From Tardiphaga sp. (GTDB lineage: Bacteria; Pseudomonadota; Alphaproteobacteria; Rhizobiales; Xanthobacteraceae), in NCBI RefSeq assembly GCF_028290495.1, contig NZ_JAQGJT010000074.1:1-34825 (forward strand): a DNA stretch of 34,825 bases. The letters run 5' to 3'. Position 1 is the first letter of the stretch. Each line of letters opens with the position of its first letter. A model generated the notes under the pieces. That model was given only the letters and a program-made list of their open reading frames with translations. It searched no databases and was not told where the DNA came from. A program made the translations under genes and the position numbers. Positions 1-8,170 of the stretch are shown here, piece by piece.

Positions 1-2456
1 GCCATGCCGCCATTGCCGATTTCCACCAGCACGTGGTCGCGCTCGTAGACCGAGTTCATGATGTCGCCGATCGACTTCTTGATGCTCTCCGGCGTGATGT
101 TGTGCAGCGTGTTGTATTCGACCTGCTTTTCGCGGCGGCGGTCGGTCTCGGCCATCGCGCGTTCCATCGAGCCGGTGATCTTGTCGGCATAGAGGATGAC
201 GCGGCCGTCGACGTTGCGCGCCGCGCGGCCGATGGTCTGGATCAGCGAGGTCTCGGAGCGCAAAAAACCTTCCTTGTCGGCGTCGAGCACGGCGACCAGC
301 GCGCATTCGGGAATGTCGAGGCCTTCGCGCAGCAGGTTGATGCCGACCAGCGCGTCGAACGCGCCAAGCCGGAGATCCCTGATGATCTCGATGCGCTCGA
401 TGGTGTCGATGTCGGAGTGCATGTAGCGCACGCGAATGCCCTGCTCATGCAGATATTCGGTGAGGTCTTCCGCCATCCGCTTGGTCAGCACGGTGATCAG
501 GCTGCGATAGCCGGCGTTCGCGGTGGCGCGGACCTCGCCGACGAGATCGTCGACCTGGGTGCGGGCAGGGCGGATGTTGATCGGCGGGTCGATCAGCCCG
601 GTCGGGCGAATGACCTGCTCGACGAACACGCCGCCGGATTCGTTCAGCTCCCACGCCGACGGCGTGGCAGACACCGCGACCGATTGCGGGCGCATCATGT
701 CCCACTCTTCAAACCGCAGCGGCCGGTTGTCCATGCAGGACGGCAGCCGGAAGCCGTATTCCGCCAGCGTCGCCTTGCGCCGGAAATCGCCTTTGAACAT
801 GCCGCCGATCTGCGGCACCGTCACGTGGCTCTCGTCGGCGAACACCAGCGCATTGTCCGGCACATACTCAAACAACGTCGGCGGCGGCTCGCCCGGCCGG
901 CGGCCGGTGAGATAGCGCGAGTAGTTCTCGATGCCGGCGCAGGCGCCGGTCGCCTCCATCATCTCGATGTCGAAGGTGGTGCGCTGCTCCAGCCGCTGCG
1001 CTTCCAGCAGGCGACCCTGCTCGTGCAGCTGCTCGAGCCGGCCCTTCAGCTCGGCCTTGATCGACTTGATCGCCTGGATCAGCGTCGGGCGCGGCGTCAC
1101 GTAATGCGAGTTGGCGTAGATCTTGATGAATTCGAGCTCGTCCTGCTTGTGGCCGGTGAGCGGGTCGAATTCCTCGATGGTCTCGACGGTGTCGCCGAAC
1201 AGGTTGACGCGCCAGGCGCGGTCTTCGTAGTGCGCCGGAAAGATGTCGATGACGTCGCCGCGCACGCGAAACGTGCCGCGCGTGAAATCGTGCTGGGTGC
1301 GCTTGTATTGCAGCGCGACGAGATCGGCGATCAACTGCCGCTGGTCGATGCGCTCGCCCTTTTTCAGGGCGAAGGTCATCGCGGTGTAGGTCTCGACCGA
1401 GCCGATACCGTAAATACACGACACCGACGCCACGATGATGACGTCGTCGCGCTCCAGCAGTGCGCGCGTCGCCGAATGTCGCATCCGGTCGATCTGCTCG
1501 TTGATCGAGGAATCCTTCTCGATATAGGTGTCGGTCCGCGGCACATAGGCCTCGGGCTGGTAGTAGTCGTAATACGACACGAAATATTCGACGGCGTTGT
1601 CGGGGAAGAAGCTCTTGAACTCGCCATAGAGCTGCGCCGCCAGCGTCTTGTTCGGCGCGAGAATAATCGCCGGGCGCTGCGTCGCCTCGATCACCTTGGC
1701 CATCGTATAGGTCTTGCCGGAGCCGGTGACGCCGAGCAGCACCTGCGTCCGATCGTTGCGCGAGATGCCCTCGACCAGCTCCTTGATCGCGGTCGGCTGG
1801 TCGCCCTTCGGCTCATATTCCGACTTGATGACGAAGCGCACGCCGCCTTCGGACTTGTCCGGCCGTGGCGGGCGATGCGGCACCCAGATCTTGTCGTCCT
1901 TGAATTCCGGCCGGCCGTTGGTGACCAGCGCTTCCAGCGCGTCGGCGGTGGCCTGCACGCCCAGTGCTTCCATCTTGTTGCGCGGCGGGCGGGCCAGCGC
2001 CGCGTTGTCCTCTTCCTCGGTGGTGAAGCCGAGTTGTCTGGCTAGCTCCGGATCCATCGCCGGGATCGCGGCCGAGGTGCCGTAATTGGCCTGCGGCGCT
2101 TCCTCAAAGCCCTGCTCGCTGAGTCGCGGCGCATAAGGCGCCGGCGGCTGCGGGAAGGGCTGCAGCGGCGTGGGGCGCGGGCCGGCATCGCCTTCGAACT
2201 TTTTCGGCGTCGATTTGCGGGCGCGATGCACCGCGGCCTCGCCGCCGGAGCGGCGTTCGAACGAATTGCTCGGTGGCGGCTGCAGTCCGGTGCCCGAGCC
2301 CATGCCGGCATCGCCGCGGTTGATCGCGGGATTCAGCAGTTCCGCCAGCGCCGGGCCGATCGGCTTGACGTCGGGACGCCCCGCGCCGGGCTTCGCCGCC
2401 GGGGTTTTCGCGCGCTTCGCTGCAGGTTTTTTCGGTGTCTCGGGGGTTTTCGCCAT
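1..2456 (-). CDS. uvrB: UvrABC excinuclease subunit B (3' end outside window)
   Basis: UvrB is the damage-verifying helicase-like subunit of nucleotide excision repair; it is loaded on DNA by UvrA and recruits UvrC. Read from an ATG at 2456, about 818 codons lie in the window and the frame is open to the left edge. The core begins near residue 205 ([17 protein letters not shown]), followed by Walker A GVTGSGKT near residue 240, the beta-hairpin [20 protein letters not shown], and helicase motifs V ([11 protein letters not shown]) and VI (QTIGRAARN). The C-terminal UVR domain is beyond the edge. The roughly 200-residue N-terminal extension is rich in Pro, Ala, Lys and Arg; E. coli UvrB starts directly at the core, while rhizobial UvrBs tend to carry such extensions. 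No clear Shine-Dalgarno precedes the ATG. The gene starts 49 nt after the stop of the membrane-protein gene upstream, so co-transcription is possible. Confidence 0.96.
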   Translation of the reverse strand, partial: MAKTPETPKKPAAKRAKTPAAKPGAGRPDVKPIGPALAELLNPAINRGDAGMGSGTGLQPPPSNSFERRSGGEAAVHRARKSTPKKFEGDAGPRPTPLQPFPQPPAPYAPRLSEQGFEEAPQANYGTSAAIPAMDPELARQLGFTTEEEDNAALARPPRNKMEALGVQATADALEALVTNGRPEFKDDKIWVPHRPPRPDKSEGGVRFVIKSEYEPKGDQPTAIKELVEGISRNDRTQVLLGVTGSGKTYTMAKVIEATQRPAIILAPNKTLAAQLYGEFKSFFPDNAVEYFVSYYDYYQPEAYVPRTDTYIEKDSSINEQIDRMRHSATRALLERDDVIIVASVSCIYGIGSVETYTAMTFALKKGERIDQRQLIADLVALQYKRTQHDFTRGTFRVRGDVIDIFPAHYEDRAWRVNLFGDTVETIEEFDPLTGHKQDELEFIKIYANSHYVTPRPTLIQAIKSIKAELKGRLEQLHEQGRLLEAQRLEQRTTFDIEMMEATGACAGIENYSRYLTGRRPGEPPPTLFEYVPDNALVFADESHVTVPQIGGMFKGDFRRKATLAEYGFRLPSCMDNRPLRFEEWDMMRPQSVAVSATPSAWELNESGGVFVEQVIRPTGLIDPPINIRPARTQVDDLVGEVRATANAGYRSLITVLTKRMAEDLTEYLHEQGIRVRYMHSDIDTIERIEIIRDLRLGAFDALVGINLLREGLDIPECALVAVLDADKEGFLRSETSLIQTIGRAARNVDGRVILYADKITGSMERAMAETDRRREKQVEYNTLHNITPESIKKSIGDIMNSVYERDHVLVEIGNGGM

Positions 2457-2505
2457 GGGTGGAATATGGGGGCAATCGGCCGCCGAATAAAGGGTCCGGC
2501 GGGCG

Positions 2506-3576
2506 TCAGGCCTGTGGAGATATGGCCCTTTGTTCCGCCCGCAGCCTGAGCAGCGATTCCGGCAGTTGGGCCTCTACCCAGGCGCTGATGACATGCTGCT
2601 TGCGATGGACGTACAGCCCGAGCGCGATGATGCCGATGCCGATCAGCGACAGCGCGAACGGGAACAGGATCGAGTCCTTGAACAGCTTGTCCGCGAGGTC
2701 GCCGAGATAGATCGCGATGCCGATGGTGCCGAACACCGCGAAGACCCGGCGCGACAGGGCGACCGCCAGGATCAGGAAGCCGATGTTGAGCGCGCAATAC
2801 AACGCCTTGTCGAGCGCGGTGCCGTTCGACGAGGAGGTGATGCCGCCCCAGAATGTCAGCACGCCGAACAGATACAGCCAGAATGCGAAATCGCCGCCGC
2901 GCTGCCGCAGGTTGACGATGACCGCGGCGACCAGGATGCCGAGACCGAACCAGATCGAGACCTTGCGCGACAATTCCCAGTTGCCGTAGCTCGTGCCGGC
3001 GATCCAGGGCACGACGTCCATCGACAGAAACCACAGCGCGACCGCCATGATGAAGACGATGAACGGAAAGCGGTAGAAGTATAGCGCCACGATGGCCGCG
3101 GCGATGGTCGCAAGTTCCATGAAGACGAAACTGCCCTTGATCCATTGATAGAAATCGCGCATCTGCGCCGGCTTGCCGAATTCGGTCCACGCGCCCCAGG
3201 CATCCTGCAGACCGTACACGGCGAGCGGCGTCATCGCCACGGCGACGGCGATCAGCAGGCCACCCGGCGTGCGCAGCTTTTTGGCAGTCCAGAGATAGTG
3301 GCCGGCAGCCCAGAAAAGGCCGGCATAGATCAGCGCGGTAGCGGTCAGCGCCTGGCCGCCCATTTGCGAAAAAGCCAGCGTCGAGAACAGCCCCATCGCA
3401 CTGATCACGACCAGCGCGCCGGCGTACCAGAGCAGATGCACGATATCGAATTTCGGGCCGTTAGCCGCCGCTTCGCCAGGGTGCGCGCTGAGAAATCCCA
3501 GCAGCGCATCGAGCTGGGCGGACGGAAGGACGCCGGCAGCCACAGCCGCGCGCAGATCGTCGGTCGAATATCGCAT
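2506..3576 (-). CDS. multi-pass membrane protein, DUF2157-like
   Basis: A protein of about 356 residues. It has a short soluble N-terminal segment of about 45 residues ([17 protein letters not shown] onwards) and then about ten hydrophobic helices, for example around [17 protein letters not shown] and [17 protein letters not shown] soluble N-terminal head followed by many helices with small polar loops resembles the DUF2157 family, whose function is unknown. I chose the internal ATG at 3576 because the residues encoded upstream are arginine-rich and unlike the rest; an ATG at 3618 would add 14 residues. The gene lies 49 nt upstream of uvrB on the same strand. No transport or enzymatic motif is visible, so no substrate or role is proposed. 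The family assignment is from architecture and is moderate. Confidence 0.8.
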   Translation of the reverse strand: MRYSTDDLRAAVAAGVLPSAQLDALLGFLSAHPGEAAANGPKFDIVHLLWYAGALVVISAMGLFSTLAFSQMGGQALTATALIYAGLFWAAGHYLWTAKKLRTPGGLLIAVAVAMTPLAVYGLQDAWGAWTEFGKPAQMRDFYQWIKGSFVFMELATIAAAIVALYFYRFPFIVFIMAVALWFLSMDVVPWIAGTSYGNWELSRKVSIWFGLGILVAAVIVNLRQRGGDFAFWLYLFGVLTFWGGITSSSNGTALDKALYCALNIGFLILAVALSRRVFAVFGTIGIAIYLGDLADKLFKDSILFPFALSLIGIGIIALGLYVHRKQHVISAWVEAQLPESLLRLRAEQRAISPQA

Positions 3577-3896
3577 GCACGCTCTCCGCAAGCGCCATTC
3601 GACGCCGTCAATTGTCATGATGTGAAGTCATCGGCGATGGTGGCCGGAAGCCGCTGGTATGTCGATAGCTTCACGCCCTTTGTCGGCCTTAAGGCCCGAA
3701 ACGTTCAAGCGTGGATTTACAGCGCAAAAACAACGATCACGTAATTTTGTTGGCGCTCACTTTTGGCGGTTTCGACGTCAGAATGGATCGATGTCATTGG
3801 CTTCGGCGCGGGGGCGGGATCCTGTGAAGTGATCTATGTGTTCGTCATGGGGAGTTTCGTATCCGGGGAGCCGCGACTTCGCTGTGCGTGCGGTTC
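3577..3896. other. intergenic region with a 12-bp perfect palindrome
   Basis: About 320 bases separate the start of the minus-strand membrane-protein gene from the next plausible plus-strand ORF. Several overlapping short ORFs run through it, but none has a convincing ribosome site or protein-like composition. The one clear structure is the perfect palindrome GGCCTTAAGGCC at 3685-3696, flanked by TC/CGA. The region presumably holds the promoter for the minus-strand gene; no reliable -35/-10 pair can be named. Confidence 0.5.
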
Positions 3897-4169
3897 ATGG
3901 TGCCGATCGAGCGGTTGTCCGCCTCGCTCGGTCATCTCGGATCTCGCGGCGTGATGTGGGTGGTGGCGATGTACGGCTCTGCCGCGGCCCCCTGGGGGCT
4001 GGCTTCTCTTGCCATCTTTGCGCTGATTGATGGCGTGGCCGTCTATGGGCGTCGCCGCAAGTGGCGATGGCGCGATCCCGCGACGTGCCAGCGAGCGCAT
4101 GGCAGCTTCATGCTGCTGGCGGTCGTGGAGGTCGGCCTGTTCATCACGGCCGCCCGCCACTTTCCATAA
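3897..4169 (+). CDS. small hypothetical membrane protein
   Basis: A 90-residue ORF starting MVPIERLSASLGHLGSRG; a GTG nine bases upstream is an alternative start. It shows two to three hydrophobic stretches (around VMWVVAMYGSAAAPWGL, ASLAIFALIDGVAVY and SFMLLAVVEVGLFITA) separated by a basic loop (RRRKWRWRD). That alternation favours a real membrane protein over a chance ORF. Against it, the ribosome site is weak (GGGGAG lies about 25 nt upstream of the ATG) and I do not recognise the family. It ends 15 nt from the convergent EF-hand gene. Function unknown. Confidence 0.4.
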   Translation: MVPIERLSASLGHLGSRGVMWVVAMYGSAAAPWGLASLAIFALIDGVAVYGRRRKWRWRDPATCQRAHGSFMLLAVVEVGLFITAARHFP

Positions 4170-4184
4170 ACGGCGCGCACTAAC

Positions 4185-4583
4185 CTAGCGCAGCAGTTTC
4201 AGCAGCAACTTTCCGGACGGCGAGGCGAGTTCCTTCGCATCCAGCGTGCCGTCATTGTCGGGATCGGCGGCGCGGAAGTGGGCTTCGACGATCGACAAGT
4301 ATTCGCCCTTGTCGAGTGTGCCATCCTTGTCGGGGTCGGCGGCGGCGAACTCCTTGGCGCTGACCCGGCCGCGCAGCTCTTTGGCGTCCAGCGTGCCGTC
4401 CTTGTCGCGGTCGAGCCGGTCGAACAGTTTCGACGCCGCGGCCTTGGCTTCGGCCATGTCGACGGTGCCGTCTCTGTCGGGATCGAGGCTGGCGAGGAAT
4501 GAGGCGGCGTCGGCCGGCGCGTGTGCGAGGGGCAGAAGGAGGGGGGCGACGAGGGACAGCAAAACCTTGCGGCGTGTGGTCAT
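4185..4583 (-). CDS. exported EF-hand protein with four calcium-binding loops
   Basis: A secreted or periplasmic protein of about 132 residues. It starts with a signal peptide (MTTRRKVLLSLVAPLLLPLA, cleavage probably after ADA). Four loops follow with the DxDxDGxxxxxE calcium-coordination pattern at about residues 34-45, 58-69, 83-94 and 107-118: DPDRDGTVDMAE, DRDKDGTLDAKE, DPDKDGTLDKGE and DPDNDGTLDAKE. The product is little more than signal plus EF-hand array, so calcium binding or buffering in the periplasm is the natural inference; no enzymatic domain is present. Two ATGs are possible (4589 and 4583). The Shine-Dalgarno GGGAG directly abuts the first and lies 7 nt before the second, so the second is preferred. 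It diverges from the GST operon. Confidence 0.85.
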   Translation of the reverse strand: MTTRRKVLLSLVAPLLLPLAHAPADAASFLASLDPDRDGTVDMAEAKAAASKLFDRLDRDKDGTLDAKELRGRVSAKEFAAADPDKDGTLDKGEYLSIVEAHFRAADPDNDGTLDAKELASPSGKLLLKLLR

Positions 4584-4783
4584 GTTCATCTCCCTTGAAA
4601 CGATGGACCATCCTCAGGTTGCGTCAACCGGCTACCGGATACAACATTGAAATGATGCCACCGCAAGGAACGGCCGGCGCAACACGGCAGTCGCGCTTGA
4701 CTCCGCCGTACGCTCCGGCGAATTTTACGCACCCGCATCCTCCAGCGATGCCTTCTCTCCGTCATATCCGGGACTGCCGCACG

Positions 4784-5494
4784 ATGATCGATCTGTATTA
4801 CTGGAGCACGCCGAACGGCCACAAGATCACGATCTTTCTGGAAGAAGCCGCGCTTCCCTACAAGGTTTTCCCGATCAACATCGCCAAGGGCGAACAGTTC
4901 GCGGAAGCGTTTCTGGCGATCGCGCCGAACAACCGGATTCCGGCGATGATCGATCACGAGCCCAAAGGCGGCGGCAGGCCGATTTCGATCTTCGAATCCG
5001 GTGCGATGCTGCTGTACCTTGCCGAGAAGACCGGGACATTCCTGCCGGCTGATATTTACGGCCGCTATGACGCGATACAGTGGGTGTTCTGGCAGATGGG
5101 TGGGCTCGGTCCGATGGCCGGGCAGAACCATCACTTCTCAAATTACGCGGAGGAGAAGATTACTTACGCCATCGACCGCTACGTCAACGAGACCAACCGG
5201 CTATACGGTGTGCTGAACAAGCGGCTCGCCGATCGCGAATTCATCGCCGGCGACTACTCCATCGCCGATATGGCGAGCTATCCCTGGATCGTGCCGTACA
5301 AGAACCAGAGCCAGGACATCAACGACTTCCCGCACCTGAAGCGCTGGCTGGAAACCATCGCCTTGCGCCCGGCCGTGCAGCGTGCCTATGCCAAAGCGAA
5401 AGAAGTCAACCCGAATTTCGGCCAGCTGGCGATCCGCACCGATGCCGAGCGCAAGGTGCTGTTCGGCCAGACCGCCGCGAATGTGAAGGGTTGA
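4784..5494 (+). CDS. yfcG: glutathione S-transferase / GSH-dependent disulfide oxidoreductase, YfcG/YghU type
   Basis: A 236-residue GST closely resembling E. coli YfcG. The N-terminal thioredoxin fold carries STPNGHK, placing Thr9 and Asn11 where YfcG has its glutathione-contacting residues. Further matches are NNRIPAMIDH (the cis-Pro), ESGAMLLYLAEKTG, the hallmark GGLGPMAGQNHHF and, in the helical domain, YSIADMASYPWI. YfcG-type (Nu-class) enzymes have weak transferase activity but reduce disulfides using two bound glutathiones, in the cytoplasm. I chose the ATG at 4784 because it gives the family's usual N-terminus; an in-frame ATG at 4748 would add 12 residues. The next GST starts 2 nt after this stop, so the two are almost certainly one operon. 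Confidence 0.93.
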   Translation: MIDLYYWSTPNGHKITIFLEEAALPYKVFPINIAKGEQFAEAFLAIAPNNRIPAMIDHEPKGGGRPISIFESGAMLLYLAEKTGTFLPADIYGRYDAIQWVFWQMGGLGPMAGQNHHFSNYAEEKITYAIDRYVNETNRLYGVLNKRLADREFIAGDYSIADMASYPWIVPYKNQSQDINDFPHLKRWLETIALRPAVQRAYAKAKEVNPNFGQLAIRTDAERKVLFGQTAANVKG

Positions 5495-5496
5495 CC

Positions 5497-6192
5497 ATGT
5501 CGCGACAACTGTTCGAACTGGTCGGCACCGACGAGGACCGTCCGTTCAGCCCGTTCTGCTGGCGGACCCGGATGGCGCTGGCGCATAAGGGGCTCGATAT
5601 CACCTCGGTGCCGTGGCGCTTCACCGAGCGCGAGGCGATCACGCAGCACAAGTCCGAAAAGGTCCCGGTGCTGATCGACGGCGAAAATACGGTCTCGGAT
5701 TCCTGGGCGATCGCCAACTATCTCGAAGATGCCTATCCCGACCGGCCCTCCTTGTTCGGCGGCGACGGCGGCCGCGCCATGGGCCGGATGCTGAACTGGT
5801 GGGGTGACACGGTGGTGGTCGGCGGCATGTTCCCCTTCATCGTGGCGGATATCTACGGTCATTTGCGGCCGGTGGACCAGGTCTATTTCCGGCAGAGCCG
5901 CGAAGCGCGCTTCGGCAAGACGCTGGAAGAAGTGTCGGCCGGCCGCGACAATGCTGTCGCCGGTTTCCGCAAGTCGCTCGACCCGATGCGGCTGACGCTG
6001 AAGACGCAGCCGTTTTTGGGCGGCGCTGCGCCGAACTACGCCGACTACATCGTGTTCGGCGGTTTCCAGTGGGCGCGGGCGATCAGCCCGTTCCAGTTGC
6101 TGGCGAAGGATGACGCGATCTACGCCTGGCGCGAGAAGCTGCTCGATGCGTTCGGCGGCATGGCGCGGAATAGCTCGGGATATGCGGTTTAG
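5497..6192 (+). CDS. glutathione S-transferase family protein, LigE (beta-etherase)-like
   Basis: A 231-residue GST. The N-terminus reads FSPFCWRTRMALAHKGL, then KVPVLIDGENTVSDSWAIANYL and YPDRPSLF; the C-terminal domain contains FLGGAAPNYADYIVFGGFQW. This arrangement matches LigE/GSTFuA-type enzymes (SPxxWRTxxALxHKG ... VPVIxDxxxxVxDSWxIAxYLxxxYPDRP...). In sphingomonads these cleave lignin beta-aryl ethers with glutathione, but most homologues in Bradyrhizobium relatives have no known substrate, so lignin degradation is not claimed. It starts 2 nt after the stop of the YfcG-like gene and is presumably translated from the same message. No lignin-pathway gene lies nearby. Confidence 0.88.
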   Translation: MSRQLFELVGTDEDRPFSPFCWRTRMALAHKGLDITSVPWRFTEREAITQHKSEKVPVLIDGENTVSDSWAIANYLEDAYPDRPSLFGGDGGRAMGRMLNWWGDTVVVGGMFPFIVADIYGHLRPVDQVYFRQSREARFGKTLEEVSAGRDNAVAGFRKSLDPMRLTLKTQPFLGGAAPNYADYIVFGGFQWARAISPFQLLAKDDAIYAWREKLLDAFGGMARNSSGYAV

Positions 6193-6344
6193 GCGGGGGC
6201 CGCGCCGTCGTCCCGGCGGGCCTGCGATGGAACCCGGATTCTTGCCGGGGATCGCCGCCATTCGTAACTACAACTGAGAGTTTCTTAACGGATTCTGCCT
6301 AAATCGGTACATCGAACCCGAAACGGTATTACCGCCAGGTCTCC

Positions 6345-7817
6345 ATGTCCGAATTTCTCATCGATTCCGCCACCGACGCCAAGATGTTCGAACTTGCTCC
6401 GGTGTCGCTGTGGATCGAGGACTACAGCGCGGTGAAGGCGCTGTTCGATGAATGGCGTGCGCAGGGCGTCGCCGATCTCAGGGCCCACCTTGCGGAGGAT
6501 CCGGTCCGCGTCCGGCAATGTTCCGAGCGCATCCGCATCCTCAAGGTCAACCGCAAGACGCTGTCGCTGTTCGGTGCCCGCGATCTCGAGCACCTGATCG
6601 CCGATCTCGGCAAGGTGCTGCGCGACGACACTTTCAAGACGCATATCGAGGAACTGGTGCAGCTCTGGGACGGCCACACCAGGTTCTCCAGCCATACCGT
6701 CAATTACACGCTGTCGGGCGAGCGTCTCGACATCCAGCTCAGCGCCATCATCCTTCCCGGCCACGAAGCGAGTTGGGACCGCGTCATGGTCGCGATCGAG
6801 GATGTCAGCGAGCGCGAAGGCGCGCGGCGCAGTCTCATAGCCACCGAGAACTACGCGACCGGCCTGTTCGCGCATTCGCCGGTGTCGCTGTGGGTTGAGG
6901 ATTTCAGCGGCGTGAAGCGGCTGATCGACGACGTGCGCGCGCGCGGCGTCGAGGATTTTCGCGTCTTCACCGATGTGCATGAGGAATTCGTCTCGCGCTG
7001 CATGAGCGAGATCCGGGTGCTCGACGTCAATGCCCGCACGCTCGAACTGTTCGCCGCGCCGGACACGGAGACCTTGCTGCGCAATCTCGGCAACGTGTTC
7101 CGCGACGAGATGGGTCCGCATTTTCGCGAGCAACTGGTCGATCTCTGGGCCGGCAAGCTGTTCCAGCAGCGCGAGGTCGTGAACTACGCGCTCGACGGCA
7201 CCAAGCTGCATCTGCTTCTGCAATTCTCGGTGCTGCCGAGCCATGAACGCGATTGGTCGCTGGTTCAGGTCGCGCTCACCGACATCTCCGCGCGCAAGAA
7301 GGCGGAAGCCTATCTCGAATATCTCGGCACCCATGACGTGCTGACGCGGACGCTCAATCGTTCGTTTTATGCCGACGAGTTGAACCGGCTGGAGCGCAAG
7401 GGGCCGTTGCCGATCACCGTCATCATCGCTGACCTCAACGGGCTGAAGACCGCCAATGATGAACTGGGCCATGCCGTCGGCGACGCGCTGCTGCGCCGTG
7501 CCGGAGAAGTTTTTGGCTCGCTGGTGGAGAAGCCGGCCTCGGTGGCGCGGATAGGCGGCGACGAGTTCGCAGTGCTGCTGCCTGGCACCGACGCTGCTGG
7601 CGGCCAGGCCGTGCTGACCGCGCTGGCCGGGTTGATCGAGGTCAACAACCAGTATTATCCCGACCTCGAACTGAGCATCTCCACCGGCATCGCCACCAGC
7701 CGCCCCGGTGACCGGCTCGAGCAGGTCGTCAAACGCGCCGATCTGAAGATGTTGCACGCCAAGCGATTGTATTATCTGCAGGTCGATCGCGATCGGCGCG
7801 CAGCTGGTGCGGCGTAG
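6345..7817 (+). CDS. diguanylate cyclase with two tandem PAS-like sensor repeats
   Basis: A 490-residue cytoplasmic protein with no membrane helix. Residues 14-160 and 174-320 are the same PAS-like module twice, offset by exactly 160 residues (MFELAPVSLWIEDYS against LFAHSPVSLWVEDFS; HTVNYTLSGERLDI against EVVNYALDGTKLHL). A GGDEF domain follows, starting YLGTHDVLTRTLNRSF, with DLNGLKTANDELGH and an intact RIGGDEF (GGDEF at 404-408). An intact A-site predicts synthesis of cyclic di-GMP from two GTP. The allosteric I-site RxxD is absent: the equivalent positions read EKPA, so product inhibition through that site is unlikely. The ligand sensed by the PAS-like repeats is unknown. It is a single gene after the GST operon, with its own 150-bp upstream region. 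Confidence 0.93.
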   Translation: MSEFLIDSATDAKMFELAPVSLWIEDYSAVKALFDEWRAQGVADLRAHLAEDPVRVRQCSERIRILKVNRKTLSLFGARDLEHLIADLGKVLRDDTFKTHIEELVQLWDGHTRFSSHTVNYTLSGERLDIQLSAIILPGHEASWDRVMVAIEDVSEREGARRSLIATENYATGLFAHSPVSLWVEDFSGVKRLIDDVRARGVEDFRVFTDVHEEFVSRCMSEIRVLDVNARTLELFAAPDTETLLRNLGNVFRDEMGPHFREQLVDLWAGKLFQQREVVNYALDGTKLHLLLQFSVLPSHERDWSLVQVALTDISARKKAEAYLEYLGTHDVLTRTLNRSFYADELNRLERKGPLPITVIIADLNGLKTANDELGHAVGDALLRRAGEVFGSLVEKPASVARIGGDEFAVLLPGTDAAGGQAVLTALAGLIEVNNQYYPDLELSISTGIATSRPGDRLEQVVKRADLKMLHAKRLYYLQVDRDRRAAGAA

Positions 7818-7843
7818 GCGCTCCCGGCAGAGACTGCTGACGC

Positions 7844-8038
7844 TTACTCCGCAGTCGCCGCCTTCTTCCGCAGACACTCCCGGCACAGGCAATCCCCGCC
7901 CGCGGTCGGCATCGGCAGTTTTGCAGTTTCCGCAGCGCACCAGCATTGGCCGGACAGGTCGCAGCCGAATTCGGTTCCGCATTCGGCGCAAGCGAGGCGG
8001 CGGTTGGACCTCAAGGCTGTTTCTGTCGGAGTTGTCAT
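7844..8038 (-). CDS. small cysteine-rich CWC family protein
   Basis: A 64-residue protein with eight cysteines arranged as CAECGTEFGCDLSGQCWC and CLCRECLRKK. This is the pattern of the Cys-rich CWC family, small proteins presumed to bind a metal such as zinc; no function has been established that I know of. The start at 8038 (MTTPTETALRSN) is preferred over the ATG four codons upstream because the extra residues look unlike the family; no strong ribosome site marks either. It converges on the diguanylate cyclase gene and diverges from the DUF1800 gene. Confidence 0.82.
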   Translation of the reverse strand: MTTPTETALRSNRRLACAECGTEFGCDLSGQCWCAAETAKLPMPTAGGDCLCRECLRKKAATAE

Positions 8039-8170
8039 GGCAGGAGCCAAAGTTTAACCGGGATTTTCATGCAGCGTTCATCGGACGCGGCCCTATGATC
8101 GGCTGACTGATCATACGACCAAGCCGGCATCGGCGAAAGCCGGCGGTCACCGCAGATTGAGGAAGACCCG

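Noticed and set aside
33..2045. Open frame of 670 codons on the plus strand opposite uvrB
   Set aside because: Its translation is Arg/Asp/Val-rich with no family signature, while the minus strand reads a complete UvrB core. Long antisense frames are expected from the codon bias of GC-rich genomes.
4185..4583. Repeated DNA words (GTGCCGTC-type) suggesting a minisatellite or CRISPR-like array
   Set aside because: The spacing and sequence follow the EF-hand loops of the encoded protein, so the repeat is explained at protein level.
6285..7991. Open frame of 568 codons opposite the diguanylate cyclase gene
   Set aside because: It overlaps an unmistakable GGDEF protein on the other strand and shows no recognisable domain.
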